The translations under genes and the position numbers were made by a program. 64,000 nucleotides of DNA from Streptomyces griseiscabiei (GTDB lineage: Bacteria > Actinomycetota > Actinomycetes > Streptomycetales > Streptomycetaceae). Location: NCBI RefSeq assembly GCF_020010925.1, contig NZ_JAGJBZ010000003.1, forward strand, positions 62,001 through 126,000. Reading direction: 5' to 3'. Below, in pieces: positions 49,397 to 58,218 of the stretch (within the stretch, counting starts at the first letter, position 1; every line of letters begins with the position of its first letter). Below the pieces are notes generated by a model. That model was not told where the DNA came from. It saw nothing but the letters and a program-made list of their open reading frames with translations, and searched no databases.

Positions 49397-50557
49397 ATGA
49401 GCGTCGTCCTCTCCCTCGCCGGGGCGCCCCCGTCCCGGGTCGCGGTCGGCTCCTCGCCCCTCGCCGAACTGACCGCCGCGCTGCACGCCTACACCGAGGC
49501 CGAGCACCACCCCCGGGCGATCCACTGGGCACGCGGGCTGGAGACACACGGAACGGCCCCGGACCCCGACGCGGCCCCCGCCCTCACCCCCACCTCCACT
49601 CCCGCTCCCACCCCTTCCGTCTCCGCGCTCGACGCCGCCCTCCGGCGGCGGGTCAGGGAGTGGGCGCCGCTGTGGTCGTCGTACCGGGCCCGGTATCTGC
49701 TGCCGCTGGGCGCGGTCGGGGACCGGTCGCTCGCCGCCGAGCTGGAGGACATCGCGCGGCTGCCGCTGCCGCTCTTCGCGGAGCTGACGGCGTACGCGAT
49801 CCGGGGCGGGAACTCCGGGATGCCGCTGGACCGGGTGCTGGAGCGACAGGCCCAGCGGGAGGGGCTGTTGGAGGCGGCGGAGCGGCGGTCGACGGCCCGC
49901 TCGGAGCTGGCGCGCAGGCTGCTGCACGCGCCCGAGTCACTGCGTACGGATCTGCTGGACCTGCTGGGCCGGGCCGCGCTGGCGCTGGAGCCCGATCTGA
50001 CGCGGGCCGCGCGGGGCATCTCGGGTCAACTGCCCGGGCTGCGCAGGGCCGTCGAGCACGACGGGCCCGGCCGGGCGCTCGCCGCACTGGACCCGGCGGC
50101 CGTGTACCGGGACGAGCCGCCGCGCGTGGTCTTCGACAAGTTCCACCACGGCATCGTGAACGTCGCCACCACCCCCGTACTCGTCGTCCCGTCGGTGTTC
50201 GGCGGCCCGCATCTGCTGGTCAAGCACGAGCCGGGGTTCGCGGCGGTCGTGCAGTACCCGCTGCTGCCGGAGAGCGACGACCAGCCCGGCTACGCGACCG
50301 TGCACCGGCGGCTGGAGGTGCTGCGAGACCCCGGGCGACAGCGCATCGCCCGCGCCATCGCCCGGGAACCGCTCACCCCCTCCGAGCTGGCCACCCGCAG
50401 CGGGATGTCCCTGCCCCAGGTCTCCCGGCATCTCGCCCGGCTGCGCGAGGCCGGCCTCGTCACGGTCGAGCGCGACGGCCGCCGCGCCTACTACCAACTC
50501 CACCTGGAGCGCGTACGCCGGCTCGGCGACGACCTCCTCACGGCCCTCTTCCACTGA
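49397..50557 (+). CDS. ArsR-like winged-helix regulator (DUF5937 type)
   Basis: 386 residues from ATG 49397 (CTGGAGG upstream). A large N-terminal helical region (about 1-300) with a PTSTPAPTPS spacer is followed by a C-terminal ArsR-type winged helix (about 310-375; RQRIARAIAREPLTPSELATRSGMSLPQVSRHLARLREAGLVTVERDGRRAYY). This DUF5937+HTH layout is common in Streptomyces. It is divergent from the amidohydrolase/amino-acid importer and likely represses it through the dyad between them. The ligand is unknown. Confidence 0.9.
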   Translation: MSVVLSLAGAPPSRVAVGSSPLAELTAALHAYTEAEHHPRAIHWARGLETHGTAPDPDAAPALTPTSTPAPTPSVSALDAALRRRVREWAPLWSSYRARYLLPLGAVGDRSLAAELEDIARLPLPLFAELTAYAIRGGNSGMPLDRVLERQAQREGLLEAAERRSTARSELARRLLHAPESLRTDLLDLLGRAALALEPDLTRAARGISGQLPGLRRAVEHDGPGRALAALDPAAVYRDEPPRVVFDKFHHGIVNVATTPVLVVPSVFGGPHLLVKHEPGFAAVVQYPLLPESDDQPGYATVHRRLEVLRDPGRQRIARAIAREPLTPSELATRSGMSLPQVSRHLARLREAGLVTVERDGRRAYYQLHLERVRRLGDDLLTALFH

Positions 50558-50619
50558 CCGGCTCCGGCGCGCGCCCGGCGAGCGGGGGCGTCTCCCCGGC
50601 CCCTGGCGGGACTTGCCGG

Positions 50620-51672
50620 CTACCGCTGGGTGAGGTGGTCCTCCAGGTCGCCCAGCACCTCGTCGGCCGCGGTCACGCCGAGGCCCAGGTACCAGGTCTC
50701 GTCCGGGACGTCGTACGCGTGACCGGCCTTGACGGCGGAGAGGTTCTTCCACAGCGGGTTGCCCTGGGCCTTGGTCCGGTCGGTGGCCTTCGGGTCGCCG
50801 TACACGCCGGTGAAGATGTAGTCGGCGTCGGCCTGGTCGATGTTCTCGGCGCTGATCTCGGCGGCGAGGTCCTCGATGTCCTGGTTCTTCGGGCGGGGCA
50901 CGCCGACGTCCTTGAGGATGGTGCCGATGAACGAGGCGTTGGCGTAGAGCCGGATCACGCCGTCGGGCATGTAACGCACCATCGAGACGGTCGGCTTGTC
51001 CGCGCCGAGCTTCTTGCCGAGGGTGTCGGCCTTCGCCCGGTACTCCGCCAGGTTCTCCTTCGCCTCCGCGGTCCTGTCGAGGGCGGCGGCGTTGAGGAGG
51101 TAGTTCTCCTTCCAGGTGAAGCCGGGGCGGACGGAGAACACGGTCGGCGCGATCTTCGACAGCTCGTCGTACTTGTCGGCGGCGCGCAGCTGGCTGCCGA
51201 GGATCAGATCGGGCTTCAGCGCGGCGATGGCCTCCAGGTTGAGGCTGTTGATCGTGCCGACGTTCTTCGGGCTGCCCGCGTCCTTGCTCAGATACGACGG
51301 CAGCTCCGGCGACCCCTCGGTCGGCGCGAGCCCGACCGGCTCGATGCCCAGCGAAACAACGTTGTCGAGCTCGCCGACGTCGAGCACGACCACGCGCTTC
51401 GGCTGCGCCTCGATCCTCGTCTCGCCCATGGCGTGCTCGATGGTGCGCGGCCACTCGCCGGGCTCGGCGTCGGTGCCCATCGCGGCGGTCTTCCTCGCGG
51501 CGTCCGCGAAGTCCTTGCCGCCCTTGGCGACGTCCTTCTTCTTGTCGGCGGCCCCGGCGCCGGACCCGGAGCCCGACCCCTCGCCGCCGGAGGTGCCGCC
51601 GCACGCGGTGAGGGCGAGCGCGGAGGCGAGAACGAGGGCTGCGGCGGCGCTGCCGCGGCGGCGGAGGGACAT
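50620..51672 (-). CDS. Iron-siderophore ABC transporter, solute-binding lipoprotein
   Basis: 350 residues from ATG 51672, which has GGGAG eight bases upstream and gives an ideal lipoprotein signal (MSLRRRGSAAAALVLAS, lipobox LTAC). An upstream ATG at 51687 is less suited. After a Gly/Ser and Lys/Asp linker comes the FecB/FhuD-type domain: RVVVLDVGELDNVVSLGIEPVGLA, LNLEAIAALKPDLILGS and YLGLGVTAADEVLGDLEDHL. Gathers ferric siderophores at the membrane. It is the last gene of the iron operon, with an iron box just upstream. Confidence 0.92.
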   Translation of the reverse strand: MSLRRRGSAAAALVLASALALTACGGTSGGEGSGSGSGAGAADKKKDVAKGGKDFADAARKTAAMGTDAEPGEWPRTIEHAMGETRIEAQPKRVVVLDVGELDNVVSLGIEPVGLAPTEGSPELPSYLSKDAGSPKNVGTINSLNLEAIAALKPDLILGSQLRAADKYDELSKIAPTVFSVRPGFTWKENYLLNAAALDRTAEAKENLAEYRAKADTLGKKLGADKPTVSMVRYMPDGVIRLYANASFIGTILKDVGVPRPKNQDIEDLAAEISAENIDQADADYIFTGVYGDPKATDRTKAQGNPLWKNLSAVKAGHAYDVPDETWYLGLGVTAADEVLGDLEDHLTQR

Positions 51673-51692
51673 GGGGGCTCCCGTCATAGAAC

Positions 51693-51711
51693 TTAGGTAC
51701 CCCTTACTTTA
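51693..51711. promoter_or_regulatory. DmdR/IdeR-like iron box upstream of the binding protein
   Basis: TTAGGTACCCCTTACTTTA matches the 19-bp iron-box pattern (TTAGGTTAGGCTAACCTAA) at the outer TTAGGT and inner TAC positions. It overlaps the last codons of the ATPase gene and ends 21 bp before the lipoprotein start, suggesting an internal iron-regulated promoter. Confidence 0.65.
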
Positions 51712-52966
51712 TGGGCTTCCTGTGGGCCGGAATGGCGGGGACGGTGTGCTTCCGGACACCTCCCGGCGGGCCCGGCACCACCAGCGGATCACCGGTCACC
51801 GGGTCCGGTACGACGACGGAGGCGAGCCCGAAGACGTCCTGGACGAGGCCGGCGGTGACGATGTCGCCGGGCGGGCCCTGCGCCACGATCCGGCCCGCGC
51901 GCATCGCGATCAGATGGTCGGCGTAGCGGGCGGCCTGGTTGAGGTCGTGCAGCACGGCGACCACGGTCCGGCCCCGCTCCCGGTTCAACTGCCGTACGAG
52001 ATCCAGTACTTCAACCTGGTGGGCGATGTCGAGGTAGGTCGTCGGCTCGTCGAGGAGCAGCAGGTCGGTGTCCTGGGCGAGGGCCATCGCGATCCACACG
52101 CGCTGCCGCTGGCCGCCGGAGAGTTCGTCGACCGGGCGCTCGGCGAGATCGGTGGTCCCGGTGCGCTCCATCGCGTGGGCGACGGCCGCCTCGTCGGCGT
52201 CGGACCACTGCCGCCACCACTTCTGGTGCGGCTGCCGCCCGCGCGAGACCAGGTCGGCGACCGTGATCCCCTCCGGCGGCACCGGGGTCTGCGGCAGCAG
52301 CCCGATCACCTGCGCGATCCGCCGCGTGGGCACGCTCGCCAGCTCCGCCCCGTCCAGCAGCACGGCCCCCCGCCGCGGCTTCAACAACCGCCCCAGCGCC
52401 CGCAACAGCGTCGACTTCCCACACGCGTTCGGCCCCACGATGACGGTGACCTTCCCGTCCGGCACCTCCAGATCCAACTCCTCGACCACCGTCCGCTCCT
52501 CATAGGCAAGCGTGAGCGAACGAGCGACGAGCCGACCGCCGACAGCGGGAGCGCCCTGCTGGACCGGCCCCGCGCCGCCCCGCCCGGCCGGCGCTGCGTC
52601 GTCCTGTCCGGCGGTGCCGGAGGCGTCCCTCTCGGCCGGGCCCGGGGTCTTGTGCTCGCCGGTGCCTGAAGCGCGCGGTCCGGTGGTGTCGGAGGCGTGT
52701 TGCGTGGCGGGGGCTGTGTCGTCCTGCCCGGTGGTGCCGGAGGGGTCCTGCTGGGCCGGACCCGAGCTGTCCCCCGTGGCCGACGCTGCGGCGTCCCGCC
52801 CGGCCGGCGCCGCAGTGTCCCGTTCGGCGGGGCCGGAAGCGTCCCCCTCGGCCGGACCCGCGCCGTCCCGCGCGTCCCGCGCTGGAGTGGTCCGTCCGGT
52901 GGGCCCGGAGGTGGCCCGTGCGGTGGAGGCCGGAGTGTCCGGGTCTGTGGGGTGGTCGGGGGTCAC
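51704..52966 (-). CDS. Iron-siderophore ABC transporter ATPase with a long low-complexity N-terminus
   Basis: 420 residues from GTG 52966, overlapping the permease stop (GTGA). Residues 1-145 are Pro/Ala/Gly/Asp/Thr-rich with repeating 'GPAERDASGTAGQDDAAPAG'-like units and no fold. The FepC-type ATPase follows (146-420): Walker A GPNACGKS at 178-185, Q-loop LLPQTPVPP, signature LSGGQRQR, Walker B LLLLDEPTTYLD and H-loop VLHDLNQ. Such an extension is not seen in normal FepC/FhuC. It energises import with the two permeases upstream. Confidence 0.9.
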   Translation of the reverse strand: MTPDHPTDPDTPASTARATSGPTGRTTPARDARDGAGPAEGDASGPAERDTAAPAGRDAAASATGDSSGPAQQDPSGTTGQDDTAPATQHASDTTGPRASGTGEHKTPGPAERDASGTAGQDDAAPAGRGGAGPVQQGAPAVGGRLVARSLTLAYEERTVVEELDLEVPDGKVTVIVGPNACGKSTLLRALGRLLKPRRGAVLLDGAELASVPTRRIAQVIGLLPQTPVPPEGITVADLVSRGRQPHQKWWRQWSDADEAAVAHAMERTGTTDLAERPVDELSGGQRQRVWIAMALAQDTDLLLLDEPTTYLDIAHQVEVLDLVRQLNRERGRTVVAVLHDLNQAARYADHLIAMRAGRIVAQGPPGDIVTAGLVQDVFGLASVVVPDPVTGDPLVVPGPPGGVRKHTVPAIPAHRKPIK

Positions 52967-54081
52967 GCGGTTCCTCCGGAGCGGTTGCCGCGGGTGCGGA
53001 TGATCAGCCACATCAGATAGGGGGCGCCGACGAGGGCGGTGAAGACGCCGACCGGCAGTTCCAGCGGGGACAGCAGCTTGCGGGCGAGGACATCGGCGAC
53101 GACCACGATCAGCGCGCCCGTGAGCGCCGAGCACACCAGCGGGGTGTGCGGGGTGCGGGTGAGCCGCCGGGCGATCTGCGGGGCGAGCAGGGCCACGAAG
53201 TCGACGGGGCCGGCGGCACCGGTCGCCACGGACGCGAGGACGACCCCGAGGACGCTCAGCCCCAGCCGGACCCGGCCGAGCCGGATGCCGAGCGCGGTGG
53301 CCGTGTCGTCGTCGAACGCCGCGCTCCGCTGCGCGCGGGCCGCCCACAGCAGGAACGGCACGAGCAGCAGCAGGACCGTGGCGAGCGGCGCGGCCTGGTC
53401 GTAGCCACGGCCGTTGAGCGACCCGGTGAGCCACACCTTGGCCTGCTGGGCGACCAGATAGTCCCCCTTGGTGACCAGCAGCCGGGTCAGCGAACCGAGC
53501 GCCACCGAGATGCCGATGCCGACGAGCACGAACCGGGAGGCGCTGAGCCCGCCCCGCCAGGCGAGCAGATAGACGAGCAGCGCGGCGAGCAGCCCGCCCG
53601 CGACGGACACGTACGGCAGCGTGTCGTACGAGGTGAGCCCGAAGGTCATCGCGGCGACCGTCGCCGCGCCCGCGCCATGGGTCACCCCGATGACGTCGGG
53701 GCTGGCGAGCGGATTGCGGGCCATGGTCTGGATCAGCGCCCCGGCCAGCCCGAACGCGACCCCGACGAGCAGCCCGGTCACCAGCCGGGGCAGCCGCAGC
53801 GTCCCCACGACCAGTTCGTCGGGGCTCGGCAGCCCGAACAGCACCCGTACGACCTCGGACGGCGGGACGAAGGCCTCCCCGACACACAGCGAGACGACCA
53901 CCGCGCCCGCGAGCAGCACCCCGAGCACCCCGGCCACCACGAGGGCCCGCCGGTGCACCAGGAAACTGCTCCCGCGGCCGGCCCGCACGACGAGATGCCC
54001 GGCGGGCCGCACGGAACGGGCGCCGGAGCCGGAGGGGGTGCCGGAAGCCGCCGCGGCCTGCGGGTCGTCGACGTACGTCAT
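52963..54081 (-). CDS. Iron-siderophore ABC transporter permease (FecCD family), second
   Basis: 372 residues from ATG 54081. FecCD features: LRLPRLVTGLLVGVAFGLAGALIQTMARNPLASPDVIGVTHGAGAATV (about 112-155) and the long FVALLAPQIARRLTR loop that contacts the ATPase, ~9-10 helices. An N-terminal 40-residue Gly/Ser/Arg extension precedes the first helix. Overlaps both neighbours by 4 bp. Confidence 0.93.
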   Translation of the reverse strand: MTYVDDPQAAAASGTPSGSGARSVRPAGHLVVRAGRGSSFLVHRRALVVAGVLGVLLAGAVVVSLCVGEAFVPPSEVVRVLFGLPSPDELVVGTLRLPRLVTGLLVGVAFGLAGALIQTMARNPLASPDVIGVTHGAGAATVAAMTFGLTSYDTLPYVSVAGGLLAALLVYLLAWRGGLSASRFVLVGIGISVALGSLTRLLVTKGDYLVAQQAKVWLTGSLNGRGYDQAAPLATVLLLLVPFLLWAARAQRSAAFDDDTATALGIRLGRVRLGLSVLGVVLASVATGAAGPVDFVALLAPQIARRLTRTPHTPLVCSALTGALIVVVADVLARKLLSPLELPVGVFTALVGAPYLMWLIIRTRGNRSGGTA

Positions 54082-55094
54082 GCCGCCACCGCCTTCCTCC
54101 GTACCAGGACGATCAGGAACGGCACGCCCGCCAGCGCGGTCATGACGGCGACCGGGACCTCGGCGGGCCGTACGACGACACGGCCGAGGACGTCGGCGAG
54201 CAGGAGCATCACCGGGCCGAGCAGCGCGGCCATCGGCAGCAGCGTCCGGTGGCCGGGGCCGACGAGGGCGCGGGCGATGTGCGGGACGGCGAGGCCGACG
54301 AAGGCGATGGGCCCGGCCGCGGCGACGGCGGCACCCGTGAGCACGGTCGCGCCCAGCGCCCCGGACGCCCGCAGCAGCGCCACATTGCGGCCGAGGCCCC
54401 GCGCGATGTCGTCGCCCAGCGCGAGCGCGTCCAGCCCGCGGGCCATGGCCAGGACCAGCAGCAGCCCGGCGAGCAGGAACGGCCAGACCTGACCGGCGAT
54501 CGACGCGTCCCGCCCGCTGACCGACCCGACGTCCCAGAACCGGAACTCGTCCAGCGCCCGCGCGTTCGTCGTGAGGATCGCCGAGACGACGGAGGCGAGG
54601 AACGCGTTCATCGCCGCCCCGGCCAGCGCCAGCTTCACCGGCGACACGCCCCCGCGCCCCCCGCCGGCGACCGCGTAGATACAGACCGCCGCGATCCCGG
54701 CGCCCGCGAAGGCGTACCAGACGTATCCGGTCAGGGTGTGCGTGCCGAGGAAGGCGATGGCGCAGACGACGCCCAGCGAGGCGCCCTGGCTGATGCCGAG
54801 GATGCCGGGCTCGGCGATCGGGTTGCGGGCGATGCCCTGCAGCACCGTGCCCGCGACGGCCAGCGCGGCGCCGACGAGTACACCGATGACGGTCCGCGGC
54901 ACCCGCAGCGCCCGGACGACCTGGGCGTCGTCGCTCGTGCCGCCGTGGACCAGCGCGTCCCACACCGCGGAGGGCGGGATCGTACGACTGCCCACGGCGA
55001 GGCTGAGCAGCACGGCCAGTGACAACAGGACCAGGGCGGCGACCAGCCAGCCGACACGGCGACCCACGACTCCCGACACGGACCCTTCTCCCAC
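54078..55094 (-). CDS. Iron-siderophore ABC transporter permease (FecCD family), first
   Basis: 338 residues from GTG 55094 (GCGGAAAG upstream). LRVPRTVIGVLVGAALAVAGTVLQGIARNPIAEPGILGISQGASLGV is the FecCD signature, and FVGLAVPHIARALVG is the ATPase-contact loop. Pairs with the other permease as a heterodimer. First gene of the iron operon, with an iron box 16 bp upstream. Confidence 0.93.
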   Translation of the reverse strand: MGEGSVSGVVGRRVGWLVAALVLLSLAVLLSLAVGSRTIPPSAVWDALVHGGTSDDAQVVRALRVPRTVIGVLVGAALAVAGTVLQGIARNPIAEPGILGISQGASLGVVCAIAFLGTHTLTGYVWYAFAGAGIAAVCIYAVAGGGRGGVSPVKLALAGAAMNAFLASVVSAILTTNARALDEFRFWDVGSVSGRDASIAGQVWPFLLAGLLLVLAMARGLDALALGDDIARGLGRNVALLRASGALGATVLTGAAVAAAGPIAFVGLAVPHIARALVGPGHRTLLPMAALLGPVMLLLADVLGRVVVRPAEVPVAVMTALAGVPFLIVLVRRKAVAA

Positions 55095-55109
55095 ACTTTC
55101 CGCACTCAG

Positions 55110-55128
55110 GCAGCTGAGGCTTGCCTAA
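55110..55128. promoter_or_regulatory. DmdR/IdeR-like iron box before the iron-uptake operon
   Basis: Read leftward, TTAGGCAAGCCTCAGCTGC shares TTAGG, the AG-CT core and other positions with the 19-bp iron-box consensus. It sits 16 bp upstream of the first permease start, so the operon should be off in iron-rich conditions. Confidence 0.65.
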
Positions 55129-55207
55129 GCGTACGTGGTGGGAGAAGGGTGCCATTCCTGCCGGGTGCTGAGGAGCTCAGGAGGTCAGGTGCCCGTGCGC
55201 TCGGGGC

Positions 55208-55804
55208 TCAGAGGCCGAACTCCTGCGGAGAGAGGTTGAGGACCGCGCACGCCTCGCGCAGCACCTGCTCCTCGGTCTGCGCGATGTACCCGTCCGCGCC
55301 CGCGATCACGAAACCGGTCTGGACGACCGCCCGCGCCTCCGTCGGCTTCTTCGCGGCCTTGGCGATCTCCTGCATGGCCTCGGCCTTGCCCTGCTGGAAG
55401 TTGCGGGTCAGCGACTCGACGTGCTTGTGGAAGCGCTGCCGCAGCTGGTCGGCCGGGAAGTTCTGCAGGACGTCGTTGTTCAGGATCAGCGACTCGACGT
55501 GCTGCTGCTCGGCCGGGTCCACCTGTCCGTCGGCGGCGGCCACCAGGGCGCACATGGCCATGCTGGCGTCCCGGTACGCCCCGCTCTTCAGCTCCGTCTT
55601 GAGGGAGGTGAGCTGGGACTTGAGCGCGCTCACCAGCTGGGCCTTCGACCCGCCGCCGGACCGCCCGGATCCCGAGGACCCGCCGGTGCCCGTCGACCCC
55701 AGGGGCCCCGCGCCCGGCCTGCCGTGTCCGCTGCCGCCCCGCGCTCCCTGCGCCTGCTGCTGCAGACCCTTGGCCTGGTCCTTGATCCGATCCCACATCG
55801 CCAT
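55208..55804 (-). CDS. TerB-domain protein (tellurite-resistance-like)
   Basis: 198 residues from ATG 55804 (GAGGTGG upstream). An N-terminal Gln/Gly/Ser-rich segment with a basic helix precedes a TerB-like helical domain (about 60-195): ASMAMCALVAAADGQVDPAEQQHVESLIL, AMQEIAKAAKKPTEARAVVQTGFVIAGADGYIAQTEEQVLREACAVLNLSPQEF. The paired 'AADGQVDPAE' and 'GADGYIAQTE' acidic loops are typical. Metal-linked or stress roles are known for the family. Its exact function is unknown. It stands alone. Confidence 0.9.
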   Translation of the reverse strand: MAMWDRIKDQAKGLQQQAQGARGGSGHGRPGAGPLGSTGTGGSSGSGRSGGGSKAQLVSALKSQLTSLKTELKSGAYRDASMAMCALVAAADGQVDPAEQQHVESLILNNDVLQNFPADQLRQRFHKHVESLTRNFQQGKAEAMQEIAKAAKKPTEARAVVQTGFVIAGADGYIAQTEEQVLREACAVLNLSPQEFGL

Positions 55805-55959
55805 GCGTGCCACCTCGGCTTCAGCCCGTGTCGTGCCGGTCGTTCCGGTCGTCCGCGTGCGTTCCGCACGTCTTCCTGTGAACGGCTCCTACCCCCTCAG
55901 GAGTTCCACGGACGACCTGGCCCCCGTGCGACGCGGTTCGTGGCGGCCCCGAACCGGTC

Positions 55960-57567
55960 TCAGCGACCGCCGTTGCCCTTCGCGGGCGCGCGGCGGCGGC
56001 CCTGGCCGGGACGGCTCCGGCGGCTCCGCGACGCCGAGGGGCGGGCGGGCGGCTGCTCGGTGACCGGCGGGGCGAGGACGACCGGGACACCCGAGGGGGC
56101 CTGGGCGCCGGTGATGCGGTTGAGGTCGGCGTCGCCGGAGCGGACCCGGGTGGTCGTCGGGGTGATCCCGGCGACGGCCATCAGCCGGGTGACGTCCCGG
56201 CGCTGGTGCGGCAGGACGAGGGTGACGACGGTGCCGGACTCGCCGGCGCGGGCCGTACGGCCGCCCCGGTGGAGGTAGTCCTTGTGGTCGCCCGGCGGGT
56301 CGACGTTGACGACGAGGTCGAGGTCGTCGATGTGGATGCCGCGCGCCGCGACGTTCGTGGCGACCAGGGCCGTCACATCGCCGTCCTTGAACTGCTTCAG
56401 GGCCCGGTTGCGCTGCGACTGCGACTTGCCGCCGTGCAGCGCGGCGGCCCGCACACCGACCGCCAGCAGCTTCTTGACCAGCCGGTCCGTCGCGTGCTTG
56501 CTGTCCAGGAACATGATGACCCGGCCGTCGCGGGCGGCGATCTCGGTGGTCGTGGCGTGCTTGTCGTCGTCCTCGATGTGCAGCACGTGGTGGTCCATCG
56601 TGGTGACCGCGCCCGCGGACGGGTCGACGGAGTGGACGACGGGGTCGTGCAGGTAGTCGCGGACCAGCCGGTCCACGTTACGGTCCAGGGTCGCGGAGAA
56701 CAGCAGTCGCTGGCCGTCGGGCCGGACCTGGTCGAGGAGTGCGGTGACCTGTGGCATGAAGCCCATGTCGGCCATCTGGTCGGCCTCGTCGAGGACGGTG
56801 ATGGCGACCCGGTCCAGCCGGCAGTCGTCACGGTCTATGAGGTCCTTGAGGCGGCCGGGGGTGGCGACGACGACCTCGGCGCCGCCGCGCAGCGCGCTCG
56901 CCTGCCGGCCGATCGACATGCCGCCGACCACGGTCGCGAGCCGCAGCCGCAGCGCGCGGGCGTACGGGGTGAGGGCGTCGGTGACCTGCTGGGCCAGTTC
57001 CCGGGTGGGGACGAGGACGAGTGCCAGCGGCTGCCGGGGCTCGGCCCGCTGTCCGGCGGTACGGGCCAGCAGCGCGAGGCCGAAGGCGAGGGTCTTGCCC
57101 GAGCCGGTGCGGCCCCGGCCGAGGACGTCCCGTCCGGCCAGTGAGTTCGGCAGCGTCGCCGCCTGGATGGGGAACGGCTCGGTCACACCCTCGGCGCCGA
57201 GTGTCTCCAGCAGCCGCGCGGGCAGTCCCAGTTCACCGAACGCCTCGACCGCGGGCAGCGCGGGCGTCACGGTGACGGGCAGCGCGAACTCGCCGCCGAC
57301 GACGGCCACGGGGGCGCGCCCACCGCGCCGGCCGCCCCGCCCGTTCCTGGGCGAGCCGTTCTTCGAGGCACCGGCCGACTTCGCGGCTCCGCCCCTCGAT
57401 GTGCCGCTCTTCGGAGCTCCGGTCCCGGACCCCGTCCCCTGGGCGCGGGCGCGGTTGCCTCGCGCCGTGCCGGCGGCGGTGGAGCCCTTGTCCGTGCGCG
57501 CGGCCGAGCCCTTCTCCGTGCGGGAGCGGGAGGAGCTGCTGTCGTTCGTACGAGCCGTGCGGTTCAT
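55960..57567 (-). CDS. DEAD-box RNA helicase (cold-shock module, copy 2)
   Basis: 535 residues from ATG 57567 (AGGAAGG upstream). A long basic Ser/Gly/Arg/Lys tail (1-90) precedes the RecA domains: Walker A GRTGSGKT at 152-159, PTRELA, DEAD at 260-263, SAT, MFLDSKHATDRL, ATNVAARGIHI and HRGGRTARAGESG, with a basic C-terminus. Same architecture as the copy at 23827-25272. DNA 56681-56827 is identical to 24527-24673. Positioned downstream of its own csp gene and terminator, so a cold-induced RNA-unwinding role is likely. Confidence 0.95.
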   Translation of the reverse strand: MNRTARTNDSSSSRSRTEKGSAARTDKGSTAAGTARGNRARAQGTGSGTGAPKSGTSRGGAAKSAGASKNGSPRNGRGGRRGGRAPVAVVGGEFALPVTVTPALPAVEAFGELGLPARLLETLGAEGVTEPFPIQAATLPNSLAGRDVLGRGRTGSGKTLAFGLALLARTAGQRAEPRQPLALVLVPTRELAQQVTDALTPYARALRLRLATVVGGMSIGRQASALRGGAEVVVATPGRLKDLIDRDDCRLDRVAITVLDEADQMADMGFMPQVTALLDQVRPDGQRLLFSATLDRNVDRLVRDYLHDPVVHSVDPSAGAVTTMDHHVLHIEDDDKHATTTEIAARDGRVIMFLDSKHATDRLVKKLLAVGVRAAALHGGKSQSQRNRALKQFKDGDVTALVATNVAARGIHIDDLDLVVNVDPPGDHKDYLHRGGRTARAGESGTVVTLVLPHQRRDVTRLMAVAGITPTTTRVRSGDADLNRITGAQAPSGVPVVLAPPVTEQPPARPSASRSRRSRPGQGRRRAPAKGNGGR

Positions 57568-57602
57568 GGGGACCTTCCTCGATGCGGCGGCGCCTGTCGC
57601 AC

Positions 57603-57645
57603 ATGAGCCGGGGCCCGCACCCTTCGGGCGCGGGCCCCGGCTCAT
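57603..57645 (-). terminator. Intercistronic terminator between csp and helicase (copy 2)
   Basis: Perfect 15-bp stem ATGAGCCGGGGCCCG / CGGGCCCCGGCTCAT, 17 bp after the csp stop and 36 bp before the helicase start. Same GGGGCCCG core as the first module. Confidence 0.85.
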
Positions 57646-57661
57646 GCGTTAAGCGTCAGCG

Positions 57662-57865
57662 TCAGGCGGGAACGATGTTCTCGGCCTGGGGGCCCTTCTG
57701 GCCCTGCGTGACGTCGAAGGTGACCTTCTGGCCTTCCTGAAGCTCACGGAAGCCGGAGGTGGCGATGTTCGAGTAGTGGGCGAAGACGTCGGGGCCGCCA
57801 CCCTCCTGCTCGATGAAGCCGAAGCCCTTTTCCGAGTTGAACCACTTCACGGTGCCGGATGCCAT
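57662..57865 (-). CDS. Cold-shock domain protein (copy 2)
   Basis: 67 residues from ATG 57865 (AAGGGAG upstream). RNP1 KGFGFIE and RNP2-like VFAHYS are present. It differs from copy 1 at a handful of positions (for example SEKGF versus AEKGF). An RNA-chaperone OB fold. Its leader of about 160 nt holds the conserved hairpin and U-rich tract and a good TTGACA promoter. It runs toward the helicase through a strong terminator. Confidence 0.97.
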   Translation of the reverse strand: MASGTVKWFNSEKGFGFIEQEGGGPDVFAHYSNIATSGFRELQEGQKVTFDVTQGQKGPQAENIVPA

Positions 57866-57956
57866 GCTGAAACTCCCTTGATGCAGTGCCCGGAGCCCAC
57901 ACTTTGCGGACCCGGTGTCGCAGCACGGTTCGACCCGACGGGAAGATCTGAAAAGT

Positions 57957-58014
57957 CCCGGAAAGCCCCGGAAACAACAAAGAGTGCTCGTCGACGGAAG
58001 GTCGAAGAGCACTC
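57957..58014 (-). promoter_or_regulatory. Conserved csp leader element (hairpin + U-rich tract), copy 2
   Basis: Read on the minus strand: hairpin GAGTGCTC / GAGCACTC (57982-58014) followed by TTTGTTGTTTCCGG and CTTTCCGGG. The hairpin with a U-rich tail looks like an early terminator in the 5' leader. Copy 1 has the same order with a different stem. Confidence 0.65.
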
Positions 58015-58024
58015 AGAAGCCTCT

Positions 58025-58060
58025 GGTAACCAAAACTGCCACTTCATGTCAAGGTAGCAC
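58025..58060 (-). promoter_or_regulatory. csp promoter block, copy 2
   Basis: TTGACA (minus strand, 58047-58052), then 17 bases, then TTACCA. The same GTGCTAC...CAGTTTTGG stretch is found upstream of copy 1. Confidence 0.6.
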
Positions 58061-58218
58061 AGGCTCGGGGTGTGCGGTGTGAGACACCGGACACCCCGAG
58101 CGAAAATCTGTGCCGGGATTTCCACGGCCGGTGCGTGCGCGGCCGAGTGCCGGACCGGGCGGACAGGGGAAAAAGTCGGTCCGCTACGCCGGCCGGGTGA
58201 AGCGCGGGCCGCCCGTCC

